Part shown: positions 9,799 to 18,123 of the stretch, one piece after another | Numbering within the stretch: the first letter of the stretch is position 1 | How the letters are laid out: the number at the start of each line of letters is the position of its first letter | Assembly: GCA_944324045.1 (NCBI GenBank) | Contig: CALUUT010000083.1 | Coordinates: 1 to 45,718, forward strand | DNA length: 45,718 nt | Direction: 5' to 3' | From: an uncultured Desulfovibrionaceae bacterium | GTDB lineage: Bacteria > Desulfobacterota > Desulfovibrionia > Desulfovibrionales > Desulfovibrionaceae | Position numbers and translations under genes: made by a program | Notes under the pieces: model-generated | The model's database searches: none | What the model was told of the DNA's origin: nothing | Seen by the model: the letters and a program-made list of their open reading frames with translations, nothing else

Positions 9799-12700
9799 AT
9801 GACGAAGGTAACGAAATCCAAAAGCCAGGATGATGCGATAAAAAACGATGAACTGACTGAAACGGCTGAACCCCAGACTGGAGAAAAAACGTTGAGCGAC
9901 CCCGAAAAGGATCAGGTTAAGCCTTCTGTGGCGGCACTTCGCAAAAAAATGGTGCTTACCGGCTCTGACATTGTGACTATCGGCCAAGAAGCCGAGCTTC
10001 TGGTTGGCGGCAAAAACTACAATACCGCCATTATCAGTGAAATAGAGGGAATTCAGGCGCCCCAGTTCAGGGCGATATCCTCCATTGCGTTCCATAAAGT
10101 GCTTGATGAAACCAAAGTGAACGCAACCATGATTCGAACTATTGTCGATCGGGAATATTCCCGCATCGACTGGAATGATCCGGAAATCAACAAGGATCCG
10201 GAATTCTTGCAGAAATTTGTCCGCAATCTTGGTCGGGATGTGCGCAGGGAAGTGGAAAACTCCAGAATTGCCCCTCAGACGAAGCTGCGCACCTTTATAA
10301 ATAATGTTGTGGAAGGTTTTGCGACCTCTCCTGAAGGAATAGACCAACTGCGCAAGCGTTCCGTTCTGGTCCAGGTCGGGATTTTGTCTGTGCTGCTTCC
10401 CGACAGCGTGCGCACAGCGGTTTGCGGCGCGTATAAAGATATCTGCGCTGAAGCCGGAGAAGAACGGGTTCCGGTAGCCGTGCGTTCGTCCGCAGCCGGC
10501 GAAGATTCAAGAAAGAAAGCCTTTGCCGGACTTCAGGATACATACCTTAATATTTACGGCGAAAATCAGGTGGTTGAAGCATACCACTGGGACTGTGCAT
10601 CAGCGTATAATCTTCGCAGCATGACGTACCGTCGCGAAGCCGTTCTTGACGCCATGAAACGCGCTGAGGAAACGGGCAACGACGAATTGGCCGTATCGGC
10701 CAAACAGGAGTGGGCTATTGAAAATACGTCGCTCTCCGTGTGCGTCATGCGGATGATCAATCCCGTTATTTCCGGTACGGCGTTTTCCGCGGACACGGCG
10801 ACCGGATGCAGAGGCGGCGGACAAAAAGACCTCGTGTCGATAGATGTCAGTTATGGGCTTGGCGAAGCTGTCGTCGGCGGCATGGTGACGCCGGATAAAT
10901 ATTATGTGTTTACCCGCGATGACGGCGAAAACGTTGTTATTCGGTATCTTGGCGCAAAAGATAAAAAAATTGTGTATGATGAAAAAGGCGGTACCAAAAA
11001 AATTCCCGTGCCCGATATGGAAGCATATCGCTGGTCGCTCTCCCTTGTTCAGGCGGAACGAGTCGCTAAGGGTGTGCGTGCGATAAGCAAGGCCTATGGC
11101 GGCATCATCATGGACTCTGAATTCTGTATTGATGCGCAAGGGGAGCTGTGGTTTGTTCAGGCGCGGCCTGAAACCCGCTGGAACGAAGAAGTTGAAAAAC
11201 ATCCGCACACCATATTCATGCGTCGCAAGGAAGTGGACCCCAGCGCCCTTGCGGGAGCGGACTGCATTCTTGAGGGGAATGGAGCTTCCAGAGGCGCCGG
11301 ACAAGGCAAAGTGCGATTCCTGCGTTCAGCGTTGGAACTCAATAAAATCAAAAAAGGCGACATTCTTGCGGCAGAACGCACGGATCCGGACATGGTTCCG
11401 GGAATGCGCGTGGCTTCCGCCATTCTTGCGGATGTCGGCGGGGACACCAGCCATGCCGCAATCACATCGCGCGAGCTGGGGATTCCGGCTGTTATCGGCA
11501 TACAGCGCCTTCCTATTTTGCAGACCCTGGATGGTCAGGACGTTACAGTTGACGGAACCAATGGATGCGTCTATCGCGGTCTTTTGCCCTTGAATGAGGT
11601 CGGCTGTGAAATGGACCTGTCCAAGTTGCCTCCCACGAAGGCCAATGTTGGCCTGATTCTGGCGGACGTGAATCAGGCGTTGTTCCTTTCGCGACTGCGC
11701 AGCTCCGAAGACTTTGAAGTCGGTCTCATCCGTGCGGAATTCATGCTCGGCAATGTGGCGGTGCACCCCGAAGCTTTGGAAGCGTATGACGCCGGAAACC
11801 TGGACGATATCATCAAGACCAAAGTGCGCGACCTGGAAATGGAGCTTTCAAAGGCCCTTCGCGAGCAGCTGAACGCCGGATTAATCGGCATAGACATGAA
11901 GTTGCGCGAATATGTAGGCGCCGTCACAGGCTTGTCGCAGGAAATAGAAGCCCTCACCGCAAAAGAAAATCTGCGCGGCACAGACGAGGTCTTGGCTTTG
12001 CACCGTGAATTGCGCGACTTGGAGCATCGTCTTGACGTTTATGTCGAAAATGCCACTCAGCGTATTGAAGTGCTCAAGACTTCGGTGGATTTGCACGAAC
12101 ATGTCGTTGCCATTTTCGGAGTGGAAGATGAGCTGAACCGTCTGCATGGGAATGATCCTGATACAGTAAAACTTCGGACGGAAATAGAAGAGCAGGTGCG
12201 TGAGACAATGGAGTACGCCGCCAGGCTGCCCATCGTCCAGGATGCCTTGAACAAGGTTGCCGCTTTGCGTGAAGAGGTTGCTGTCCGTACGGGAATCGCC
12301 AAACAAATCAAAGATATTCAAAGCATTCCCGATAAAATTAAAGAAATCCTCAAGCTTCGCGGATATCGCAGCGGCAAAGAGCATTATGTTCAGACTCTTG
12401 CTCAAGGACTGGCCCTTTTTGCAATGGCGTTTCATGGCCGCGATATCATTTATCGGACCACGGACTACAAGACCAATGAATATCGCAATTTGCTTGGGGG
12501 ACTGCTGTTTGAAGGCGAAGAAGACAACCCCATGCTTGGATACCGTGGGGTTGCCCGCAATGTGCATGACTGGGAACTTGAAGCCTTCAAGCTTGCCCGC
12601 AATGTCTATGGCGGCAGCAATCTCCAGATCATGCTGCCGTTTGTACGCACCCTTGAGCAGGCGCGCAGCATGCGCGATTATCTTGATCGTGTTCATAAGC

Positions 12701-13452
12701 TCAGAAGCGGTGTGGACGGTCTTAAAATCATTCTCATGTCGGAAATTCCAAGCAATGCCATACTGGCTCGTGAATTCATCAAGGAATTTGACGGATTTTC
12801 CATAGGCTCCAACGATATGACCCAGTTGGTTCTGGGAACGGACCGGGATAACGCGAGCCTCAAACATATTTACGATGAAACCGATCCTGCGGTCATATGG
12901 GCGATTCTCGTATCCATTTTTGCAGGCCAAAAGTATGGCAAAAAGGTCGGTTTCTGTGGACAGGGCGTAAGTAATAACGTTATCCTGCGCGGCGTCGTCG
13001 CGATTGCGGGAATTTCTTCCGCTTCTGTGACGCCTGATACCTATTACCAGACCAAACTCGACATAGCTGCGGTAGAGCAGTTGAACATTCCCACGTCTCA
13101 GCTTGGCATCTGGATTAAAAAAGCATTCCTTGAGCGTTTGAAGGAGCTTCTCGAATCCAAGGGATATGGTCATATTCTCAAGAAGTATGAAACGGCTGAT
13201 GATGTGACTGAATGGTATCAAGGGGAAATGGACAGGCTTCATGAGCACTTGCGTGAGAGCCTGGGAACGGAAAAAGAACGTTTTTATCGGCAAGAACTGG
13301 AAAGTTTCCGGGGCATCTTCCATAAACCAGTTATTTACGCGGCATGGAACTGGGAGCAGACTGTTCTTGATGCACTGCACCAGGCTGGTTTCGCCAATTT
13401 TGAAGAACAGGCGCAAGCTCTTGCAAAGCAACGCATGAAAAAAAGACATTGA
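9799..13452 (+). CDS. Giant phosphoenolpyruvate synthase-like protein with inserted coiled coil
   Basis: PEP synthases convert pyruvate and ATP to PEP, AMP and phosphate, the entry to gluconeogenesis from lactate or pyruvate. The 1,217 residues compare with about 790 in the classical enzyme. Visible in order: a charged extension (1-50), the ATP-grasp domain (about 55-470; PVAVRSSAAGEDS, SYGLGEAVVGG, WFVQARPET), the swivelling domain with phospho-acceptor His552 in GGDTSHAAITSRELGIPAV, VGLIRAEFMLG near 642, a long heptad-rich insertion (about 665-870) and the PEP/pyruvate TIM barrel (about 880-1070). The barrel carries GSNDMTQLVLGTDRD and catalytic Cys1053 in FCGQGVSN. About 120 helical residues follow. 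All key residues are kept, so it is probably active; I leave out ppsA because of the unusual architecture. Confidence 0.87.
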   Translation: MTKVTKSKSQDDAIKNDELTETAEPQTGEKTLSDPEKDQVKPSVAALRKKMVLTGSDIVTIGQEAELLVGGKNYNTAIISEIEGIQAPQFRAISSIAFHKVLDETKVNATMIRTIVDREYSRIDWNDPEINKDPEFLQKFVRNLGRDVRREVENSRIAPQTKLRTFINNVVEGFATSPEGIDQLRKRSVLVQVGILSVLLPDSVRTAVCGAYKDICAEAGEERVPVAVRSSAAGEDSRKKAFAGLQDTYLNIYGENQVVEAYHWDCASAYNLRSMTYRREAVLDAMKRAEETGNDELAVSAKQEWAIENTSLSVCVMRMINPVISGTAFSADTATGCRGGGQKDLVSIDVSYGLGEAVVGGMVTPDKYYVFTRDDGENVVIRYLGAKDKKIVYDEKGGTKKIPVPDMEAYRWSLSLVQAERVAKGVRAISKAYGGIIMDSEFCIDAQGELWFVQARPETRWNEEVEKHPHTIFMRRKEVDPSALAGADCILEGNGASRGAGQGKVRFLRSALELNKIKKGDILAAERTDPDMVPGMRVASAILADVGGDTSHAAITSRELGIPAVIGIQRLPILQTLDGQDVTVDGTNGCVYRGLLPLNEVGCEMDLSKLPPTKANVGLILADVNQALFLSRLRSSEDFEVGLIRAEFMLGNVAVHPEALEAYDAGNLDDIIKTKVRDLEMELSKALREQLNAGLIGIDMKLREYVGAVTGLSQEIEALTAKENLRGTDEVLALHRELRDLEHRLDVYVENATQRIEVLKTSVDLHEHVVAIFGVEDELNRLHGNDPDTVKLRTEIEEQVRETMEYAARLPIVQDALNKVAALREEVAVRTGIAKQIKDIQSIPDKIKEILKLRGYRSGKEHYVQTLAQGLALFAMAFHGRDIIYRTTDYKTNEYRNLLGGLLFEGEEDNPMLGYRGVARNVHDWELEAFKLARNVYGGSNLQIMLPFVRTLEQARSMRDYLDRVHKLRSGVDGLKIILMSEIPSNAILAREFIKEFDGFSIGSNDMTQLVLGTDRDNASLKHIYDETDPAVIWAILVSIFAGQKYGKKVGFCGQGVSNNVILRGVVAIAGISSASVTPDTYYQTKLDIAAVEQLNIPTSQLGIWIKKAFLERLKELLESKGYGHILKKYETADDVTEWYQGEMDRLHEHLRESLGTEKERFYRQELESFRGIFHKPVIYAAWNWEQTVLDALHQAGFANFEEQAQALAKQRMKKRH

Positions 13453-13581
13453 CGGATTCGGCGCGCGTGAGCGCTCCATTCAGGCATGGCAAGATGCGTG
13501 CGGCAGGCAAAAGAGCATGATATTGCTTTAAACAGTGTGGAATCCCGTGCGCAAGGTTATGATGTAACCGTTTTTAAAATA

Positions 13582-13634
13582 AGGGACAGTGCTTTTTCAT
13601 AAGATGCATGGAAAAGTCACTGTCCTTTTCTTTA
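13582..13634 (+). terminator. Intrinsic terminator after the PEP synthase gene
   Basis: AGGGACAGTG pairs with CACTGTCCTT to close a long hairpin, with further A/T pairing inside (CTTTTTC against GAAAAG), and TTTTCTTTATT follows. It lies about 130 bases past the stop codon. Its right arm carries ACTGTCC, which recurs in the tandem repeat at 13767-13818. Confidence 0.75.
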
Positions 13635-13645
13635 TTAGGCTAAAT

Positions 13646-13668
13646 ATGGCATGAAGAAGGTATGCCAT
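13646..13668. repeat. Inverted repeat ATGGCAT/ATGCCAT
   Basis: ATGGCAT (13646-13652) and ATGCCAT (13662-13668) are perfect reverse complements separated by nine bases. They lie just upstream of the promoter-like pair at 13708-13735, a plausible place for a regulator to bind. No known consensus was recognised. Confidence 0.4.
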
Positions 13669-13707
13669 GACTATTTGATGAAGATATTTTGTTTGACATG
13701 TATCTTA

Positions 13708-13735
13708 TTGACTTTTTTCATCAGACTAATATATT
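13708..13735 (+). promoter_or_regulatory. Putative sigma70 promoter for the FMN dehydrogenase gene
   Basis: TTGACT (13708-13713), a 16-base spacer and TATATT (13730-13735) each match five of six consensus positions. A perfect TTGACA lies nearby at 13693-13698 but lacks a good -10. Transcription from here would place the 26-bp tandem repeat inside the mRNA leader. Confidence 0.45.
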
Positions 13736-13766
13736 TAAAATATAGAGAGGATACTGTACATGGTTT

Positions 13767-13818
13767 GACTGTCCATAGAAAAAAATATTTCCGACTGTCC
13801 ATAGAAAAAAATATTTCC
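13767..13818 (+). repeat. Perfect 26-bp tandem duplication in a leader
   Basis: Two identical, directly adjacent 26-base units occupy 13767-13792 and 13793-13818. Each begins GACTGTCCATAG, continues with seven A and ends TATTTCC. They sit 64 bases before the proposed ATG at 13882. Identity without a single change suggests either recent duplication or selection for both copies. Confidence 0.85.
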
Positions 13819-13881
13819 GAATGAGGCATTTTATTTTATATACTACTGATCATTTGAAATACGATTTATATGGGAAAGACG

Positions 13882-14904
13882 ATGAAAGAAATCTGGAATG
13901 CTGCAAGAGAAAGATTGAAGGGGTTTTGCAGAGTATGTTCTGTATGCGATGGGCGGGCATGCGCCGGCGAAGTCCCTGGAATGGGCGGCCTGGGAAGCGG
14001 CGCATCCTTTAAAAACAACCTTGCTGCTCTTGCTTCATTTCGGCTGCGCATGAGGGTGATTCATGAAATAACCGAGCCGGATATCTCGACTGATGTGCTG
14101 GGGCTCAAGCTTTCCATGCCGGTCATGGCCGCGCCGATTGGCGGAACCTCATACAATATGGGTGAAAACAGCATATCGGAAAGGCGCTATATAGCATCTG
14201 TCATTCAAGGGTGTCTGGCGGCCGGAACACGGGCGTGCACAGGCGACGGGCCTTTGGACGAGATATTCACCGAGGCGCTTTTTGCCATAAAAGAGGCTTC
14301 AGGGGCAGCCATTCCGTTTATCAAACCATGGGAAGGACGTGAAGCTTTTGATAAAATCCAGGCAGCGCTTGACGCAGGCTGTACAATCATTGGAATGGAT
14401 ATTGACGCCATTGGTCTGGTGACATTGAGAAAAATGGGGCGGCCTGTTTCTCCCAAGAACATCGAGCAATTGGCGGCGATTGCTGAGTATGTTCATTCGC
14501 ATCACGCTCGACTGATAGCAAAAGGAATCATGACCAGAGAAGATGCCGCGCTGGCTTGTGATGCGGGCGTTGACGGCATTGTTGTTTCCAATCATGGCGG
14601 CCGCGTTCTTGATCATACGCCGGGAACCGCTGAAGTGCTTTCAGAAATCGCTGAAGCGGTAAAGGGAAAAGTGGCGGTACTTGTGGATGGCGGCGTACGT
14701 TCAGGGGTTGATGTGCTTAAGATGAGGGCCTTGGGTGCTGATGCCGTGCTTATTGGACGCCCCTGTTCTCTTGCTGTCGTGGGAGATCCGGAAAATGGCC
14801 TTGAAAAATATCTTAATGCGATACGGCAGCAGCTTATGGCGGCCATGATATTAACCGGCATGCCGGATTTGCAAAGCGTAGGAAAGCATATTTTGCAGCC
14901 TTGA
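13882..14904 (+). CDS. FMN-dependent alpha-hydroxy-acid dehydrogenase/oxidase family protein with N-terminal Cys cluster
   Basis: This family oxidises 2-hydroxy acids such as L-lactate or glycolate to 2-oxo acids with FMN. The 340-residue TIM-barrel protein has the substrate/FMN region MPVMAAPIGGTS, the catalytic VSNHGGRVLDHTPGT with active-site His and Arg, VLVDGGVRSGVDVLKM and the phosphate-binding LGADAVLIGRPC. The N-terminus carries Cys16, Cys19, Cys22 and Cys27 in GFCRVCSVCDGRACAGE, unlike classical lactate oxidases. The ATG at 13882 has GGGA about six bases upstream; an in-frame ATG at 13870 has none. The gene appears to stand alone behind its own promoter. The substrate cannot be told from sequence; lactate is an attractive guess in a sulfate reducer. 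Confidence 0.83.
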   Translation: MKEIWNAARERLKGFCRVCSVCDGRACAGEVPGMGGLGSGASFKNNLAALASFRLRMRVIHEITEPDISTDVLGLKLSMPVMAAPIGGTSYNMGENSISERRYIASVIQGCLAAGTRACTGDGPLDEIFTEALFAIKEASGAAIPFIKPWEGREAFDKIQAALDAGCTIIGMDIDAIGLVTLRKMGRPVSPKNIEQLAAIAEYVHSHHARLIAKGIMTREDAALACDAGVDGIVVSNHGGRVLDHTPGTAEVLSEIAEAVKGKVAVLVDGGVRSGVDVLKMRALGADAVLIGRPCSLAVVGDPENGLEKYLNAIRQQLMAAMILTGMPDLQSVGKHILQP

Positions 14905-14944
14905 TGGTAATATTGGTTTTAGCATGATATGACAGGATAGACCT

Positions 14945-15688
14945 TTGTCTTTATATATCAGACAGATATTCTCCCATGAGCATAAAGAAGCGTTGCAATC
15001 CTGCGGAATAACGCTTCTTGCTGAACAGGCGGTATGGAATATCCATCGTATCTGCGCATGGTTGTGTCTGATTATTTTCACTGTATGCACGTTTCCCGCG
15101 CATGCGGCCCCAAATGATGCAGTTAAAAGCAATTCTCCAAAAATAAAATTGTTTGGAACTGTGGAATTTCGTGGGCCGCTAAAAACTCTTCCTGCATGGC
15201 TGAGCGTTCTGGAACGCAACAGCAAAAATTCTATTTTCATTCCCGGCAGTAGATTGAATTCAAAAATGACGTGGGATGAATTCAAGGCAAAAGCGGAAAA
15301 ATTATCTCCCCTGGATCAACTTAAGATGGTCAACTCATTTTGGAACCAGTGGCCATATCGCGAAGACAGGGATGTTTACGGAAAATCTGACTATTGGGCC
15401 ATTCCAGCTCAATTTCGAAAAAATTCAGGCGACTGTGAAGACTATAGCATTGTAAAATATTTCACTCTACGGGCTTTAGGTTTTACACCGGAACAAATGC
15501 GCATTGTCGTCCTTATGGAAACCATTCGTAACATGGCTCATGCCGTTTTAGTCGTGTACCTTGATGGCGATGCGTACGTTCTTGACAATTTAAGCAAAAA
15601 TGTGCTCTCTCATACGAGATATAAAAACTATCTTCCCCAGTTTTCAGTTAATGAGAAAAATAGATGGGTTCATGTGAAACCAAAATAA
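14945..15688 (+). CDS. LapG-like periplasmic transglutaminase-type cysteine protease
   Basis: LapG-family proteases (bacterial transglutaminase-like cysteine proteinases, DUF920) clip the N-terminus of large surface adhesins in the periplasm and release biofilm cells. The 247-residue product has a Sec-type signal after a 35-residue lead (hydrophobic about 36-51, cleavage near PAHA-APN). The probable triad is Cys164 in NSGDCEDYS, His199 in MAHAVLVVYL and Asp214 in VLDNLS. FWNQWPYREDRDVYG is the expected segment before the Cys. The start is a TTG at 14945 with AGGA upstream; a later start would shorten the lead to the signal. It is followed after 71 bases by a membrane receptor gene. No giant adhesin or type I secretion genes lie in the window. 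Confidence 0.82.
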   Translation: MSLYIRQIFSHEHKEALQSCGITLLAEQAVWNIHRICAWLCLIIFTVCTFPAHAAPNDAVKSNSPKIKLFGTVEFRGPLKTLPAWLSVLERNSKNSIFIPGSRLNSKMTWDEFKAKAEKLSPLDQLKMVNSFWNQWPYREDRDVYGKSDYWAIPAQFRKNSGDCEDYSIVKYFTLRALGFTPEQMRIVVLMETIRNMAHAVLVVYLDGDAYVLDNLSKNVLSHTRYKNYLPQFSVNEKNRWVHVKPK

Positions 15689-15759
15689 TAGCTATTTTAT
15701 ATTATTGAATACAACACACATCCTTTGAATTTTTCTGATACTGTATTTGGAGATGCAAT

Positions 15760-17835
15760 ATGGATATCTCTTCCAAAGAATCGTGGTATACTGCAATTCA
15801 TAAAAAATATATAGTAATTATATCAATATGCATTATACTCTGCATTTTAGCTGTTGCATATGTCATATGCAAACAGAAATACGAAATAGAAAAAAAGGAC
15901 ATTCTGACGCAGCAAAAAGAAGCGCTCGAATTGTGGACAGTTGGAACGGTAAAAGCCATTTCTTTATGGACCGACGAACTTGACGCCTTGGCAAAGCGCG
16001 TAAGCACATCTGAACTATTTCGAATTTTTGCCACGGACGCTTACAATCTGGATGAGAAAAATAAAGCCATAGTCAATGATCCTGACGTTGCAGCCTTGTC
16101 TCCATCCGAAGATGCTTCGATGCTGGCGGAGCAGGTTCCTCTCATGCGCAATATTTTGCTGGATTTCATGAATTATAATGGCATGCTTGATGCCCGTATA
16201 GTCAACGCGCATGGACAGACGCTTCTCTCTTCGCTTTCACGCCCAACCCCTGTCACAAAAGAACAGCGTGCGGCCATTGCCGCGGCCTTATCCTCAAACT
16301 CCATTGCGTTTACGCCTGTAAGAGAATCTCCGGCCGGCCTGGTTCTTGATTTTGTGCAGCCTTTGCGGCCCGTGTTGTCCCACAGCGAGGAAAGCAGACC
16401 CGTTGCAGCCATCCTGCTGACCACGCCTGTCACCGGGCAGATCGCCCAGTTTCTTGCTCGCGATATGCGACAAATCGGTTCAGCCAAAGCCCGGTTGTTG
16501 CAAAAGCATGACGCAGACTGGGAGGAAATTCAGGTACAGTCAGCAAGTCCTATACTGTTAAGCAAAGAAATGGCCCTTCCCGTGATGCATGGGGCCATGC
16601 CTTTTGCTCTCCGGCCGGCTCTGCAAAATGAATCGAAAGTGTATTCTCTTGGCACGCCGGTTCCCGGTCTGGAGTGGCTGCTTGTGATTGAGGTTCCAGC
16701 CCAGCATATCAATGCCCGTCTTGATTCAGAAGCGCGAATGATTTTCGGCATAGGCGCTCTGGTCAGCATAGGTTTTATACTCCTATTGGCTCTTTTGTGG
16801 TGGGTCGGCATAGGACGGCAACAACGAAACATAGCTCAGCGTTTCAAAAATTTATATCAGGTCATCAATAATCAAAAGCGATTGCTTGACGGCATCAATG
16901 TTTCGTTGGAAGTCGGTTTGATTATGGCTGATGAAAAAGGAGAAATTCAGGTCAGCAATAGATTTTTCGCACAAATGGTCCACCAAGAAAACGCCGATCT
17001 CAAGGGAGCCACTTTTGCTTCCCTGTTTGATGGCCGCGTCTCCGGCATTCTTCTTGATGGAATCCGAAAAGTCGTCGGCTCGGGCGAAACGACATCATTT
17101 GAAATAGAAATACAGGACACGCTGTTTCGCGTCACGTTATTTCCTTTTATTGATACAGACGAAGCGGAGAATACAAAGGGAGCGGTCGCCATTTTTCAGG
17201 ATATAACAGAATTTCGTCGAAACAGCGAAAGGCGTCGCAGGCAGCAGATCAATACAATAGCCGCCCTGGTTCGCGCCATTGAAGGCGTTGATCCATATCT
17301 TGCCGGTCATTCCCATATGATGGAGACGTTGTCAGGTCTTGTTGCGCGTCAACTGCAGCTTGACGAACATGATAAAAATACTTTGAAAATAGCGGCGAGC
17401 CTTTCCCAGATAGGAAAAATATTTGTGCCGCGTGAATTGTTGGCGAAAACAGGCGAGTTGTCGCAGGAAGAACAGCAGGAGCTTATGCGCGTGCCGGAAT
17501 ATGCATATACTATTCTGCGTGATATTGATTTTGATCTTCCTGTTCCTCAGGCTGTCTATGAAATGTATGAGCGAATGGACGGAACAGGATATCCGCAACG
17601 CCTGAAAGGAAAAGATATCAGTCTTCCTGCCAGAATTTTAGCTGTCGTTAATGCATTTTGCGCCATGGTAAGCCCGCGGTCCTATAGAAACAGCATGCCT
17701 GTTGACAAGGCGATTAGGGCGTTGCATTCCAATCCAGGCAGTTTTGACCCCGAAATCGTACAGAGCCTTGAAGCTGTTTTGCGCACGCCGGAAGGGGCTC
17801 AGGCTGTCGTGCGCAATCCCTTGGACACAGTATAG
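15760..17835 (+). CDS. Membrane receptor with periplasmic sensor, PAS and degenerate HD-GYP domain
   Basis: The 691-residue protein has TM1 at about 17-38, a periplasmic sensor region (about 40-327), TM2 (328-352), a short coiled segment, a PAS-like domain (about 375-490) and an HD-GYP-like domain (about 500-680). HD-GYP enzymes hydrolyse c-di-GMP using a His/Asp metal site. Here the HD pair is Ser549-Gln550 (LSQIGK), the RHP His is Val578, the HH pair before the GYP loop is Met602-Tyr603, and two Asp positions read Asn and Cys (VVNAFCAM). The DGTGYP loop (607-612) is kept. Hydrolysis is therefore unlikely, while ligand or partner binding may persist. GGAG upstream supports the start. Location next to a LapG-like gene suggests a LapD-like role. 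Confidence 0.82.
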   Translation: MDISSKESWYTAIHKKYIVIISICIILCILAVAYVICKQKYEIEKKDILTQQKEALELWTVGTVKAISLWTDELDALAKRVSTSELFRIFATDAYNLDEKNKAIVNDPDVAALSPSEDASMLAEQVPLMRNILLDFMNYNGMLDARIVNAHGQTLLSSLSRPTPVTKEQRAAIAAALSSNSIAFTPVRESPAGLVLDFVQPLRPVLSHSEESRPVAAILLTTPVTGQIAQFLARDMRQIGSAKARLLQKHDADWEEIQVQSASPILLSKEMALPVMHGAMPFALRPALQNESKVYSLGTPVPGLEWLLVIEVPAQHINARLDSEARMIFGIGALVSIGFILLLALLWWVGIGRQQRNIAQRFKNLYQVINNQKRLLDGINVSLEVGLIMADEKGEIQVSNRFFAQMVHQENADLKGATFASLFDGRVSGILLDGIRKVVGSGETTSFEIEIQDTLFRVTLFPFIDTDEAENTKGAVAIFQDITEFRRNSERRRRQQINTIAALVRAIEGVDPYLAGHSHMMETLSGLVARQLQLDEHDKNTLKIAASLSQIGKIFVPRELLAKTGELSQEEQQELMRVPEYAYTILRDIDFDLPVPQAVYEMYERMDGTGYPQRLKGKDISLPARILAVVNAFCAMVSPRSYRNSMPVDKAIRALHSNPGSFDPEIVQSLEAVLRTPEGAQAVVRNPLDTV

Positions 17836-17949
17836 TCAAAATGGTTTGAGCGCTGATTGTGTATATGACCTATGCAGGGTGAAAGAACAGGTCGGTTAAA
17901 GCCTGCCTGGCGCGTCGGTGCAAGAGTTGGCAAAATAGTGCGCCATAAA

Positions 17950-17974
17950 AAAGCCCAGAAAAATTCTGGGCTTT
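17950..17974 (-). terminator. Intrinsic terminator of the tRNA-Met gene
   Basis: An 11-bp perfect stem (AAAGCCCAGAA at 17950-17960 with TTCTGGGCTTT at 17964-17974) is followed on the minus strand by a T-run. It lies five bases beyond the tRNA 3' end. It may also stop plus-strand transcripts coming from the receptor gene. Confidence 0.85.
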
Positions 17975-17979
17975 AAATA

Positions 17980-18056
17980 TGGTAGCGAGGGAGGGAATTG
18001 AACCCCCGACACTGCGGATATGAGCCGCATGCTCTAACCGTCTGAGCTACCTCGCC
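17980..18056 (-). tRNA. tRNA-Met(CAT), probably elongator type
   Basis: The minus-strand 77-base sequence folds as a complete cloverleaf. It has acceptor GGCGAGG pairing with CCTCGCT (one G-T pair), TA then GCTC of the D arm, anticodon stem TGCGG/CCGCA with loop CTCATAT, T loop TTCAATT and an encoded CCA end. The anticodon is CAT (18020-18022). Position 1 pairs, so it is not an initiator. Elongator Met and the lysidine-modified Ile2 tRNA share this anticodon; Met is more likely but not proven. Confidence 0.93.
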
Positions 18057-18085
18057 ATAGAAAGATTCATACCGCGTGGGTGTGG

Positions 18086-18114
18086 TTAATAACCAAGTTG
18101 AGGGAGCTTGGCAA
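18086..18114 (-). promoter_or_regulatory. Promoter of the tRNA-Met gene
   Basis: Read on the minus strand, TTGCCA (18109-18114) and TATTAA (18086-18091) are separated by 17 bases. Transcription would start about 22 bases before the mature tRNA 5' end. Confidence 0.6.
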
Positions 18115-18123
18115 GTCTTTTTT

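Noticed and set aside
11881-13479. A 532-codon open frame on the minus strand
   Set aside because: It lies wholly antisense to the PEP synthase gene, whose protein is clearly conserved, and its translation has no domain or plausible composition.
17980-18056. tRNA gene as an attachment site for an integrated element
   Set aside because: No integrase, no repeated tRNA 3' end and only housekeeping genes on both sides.
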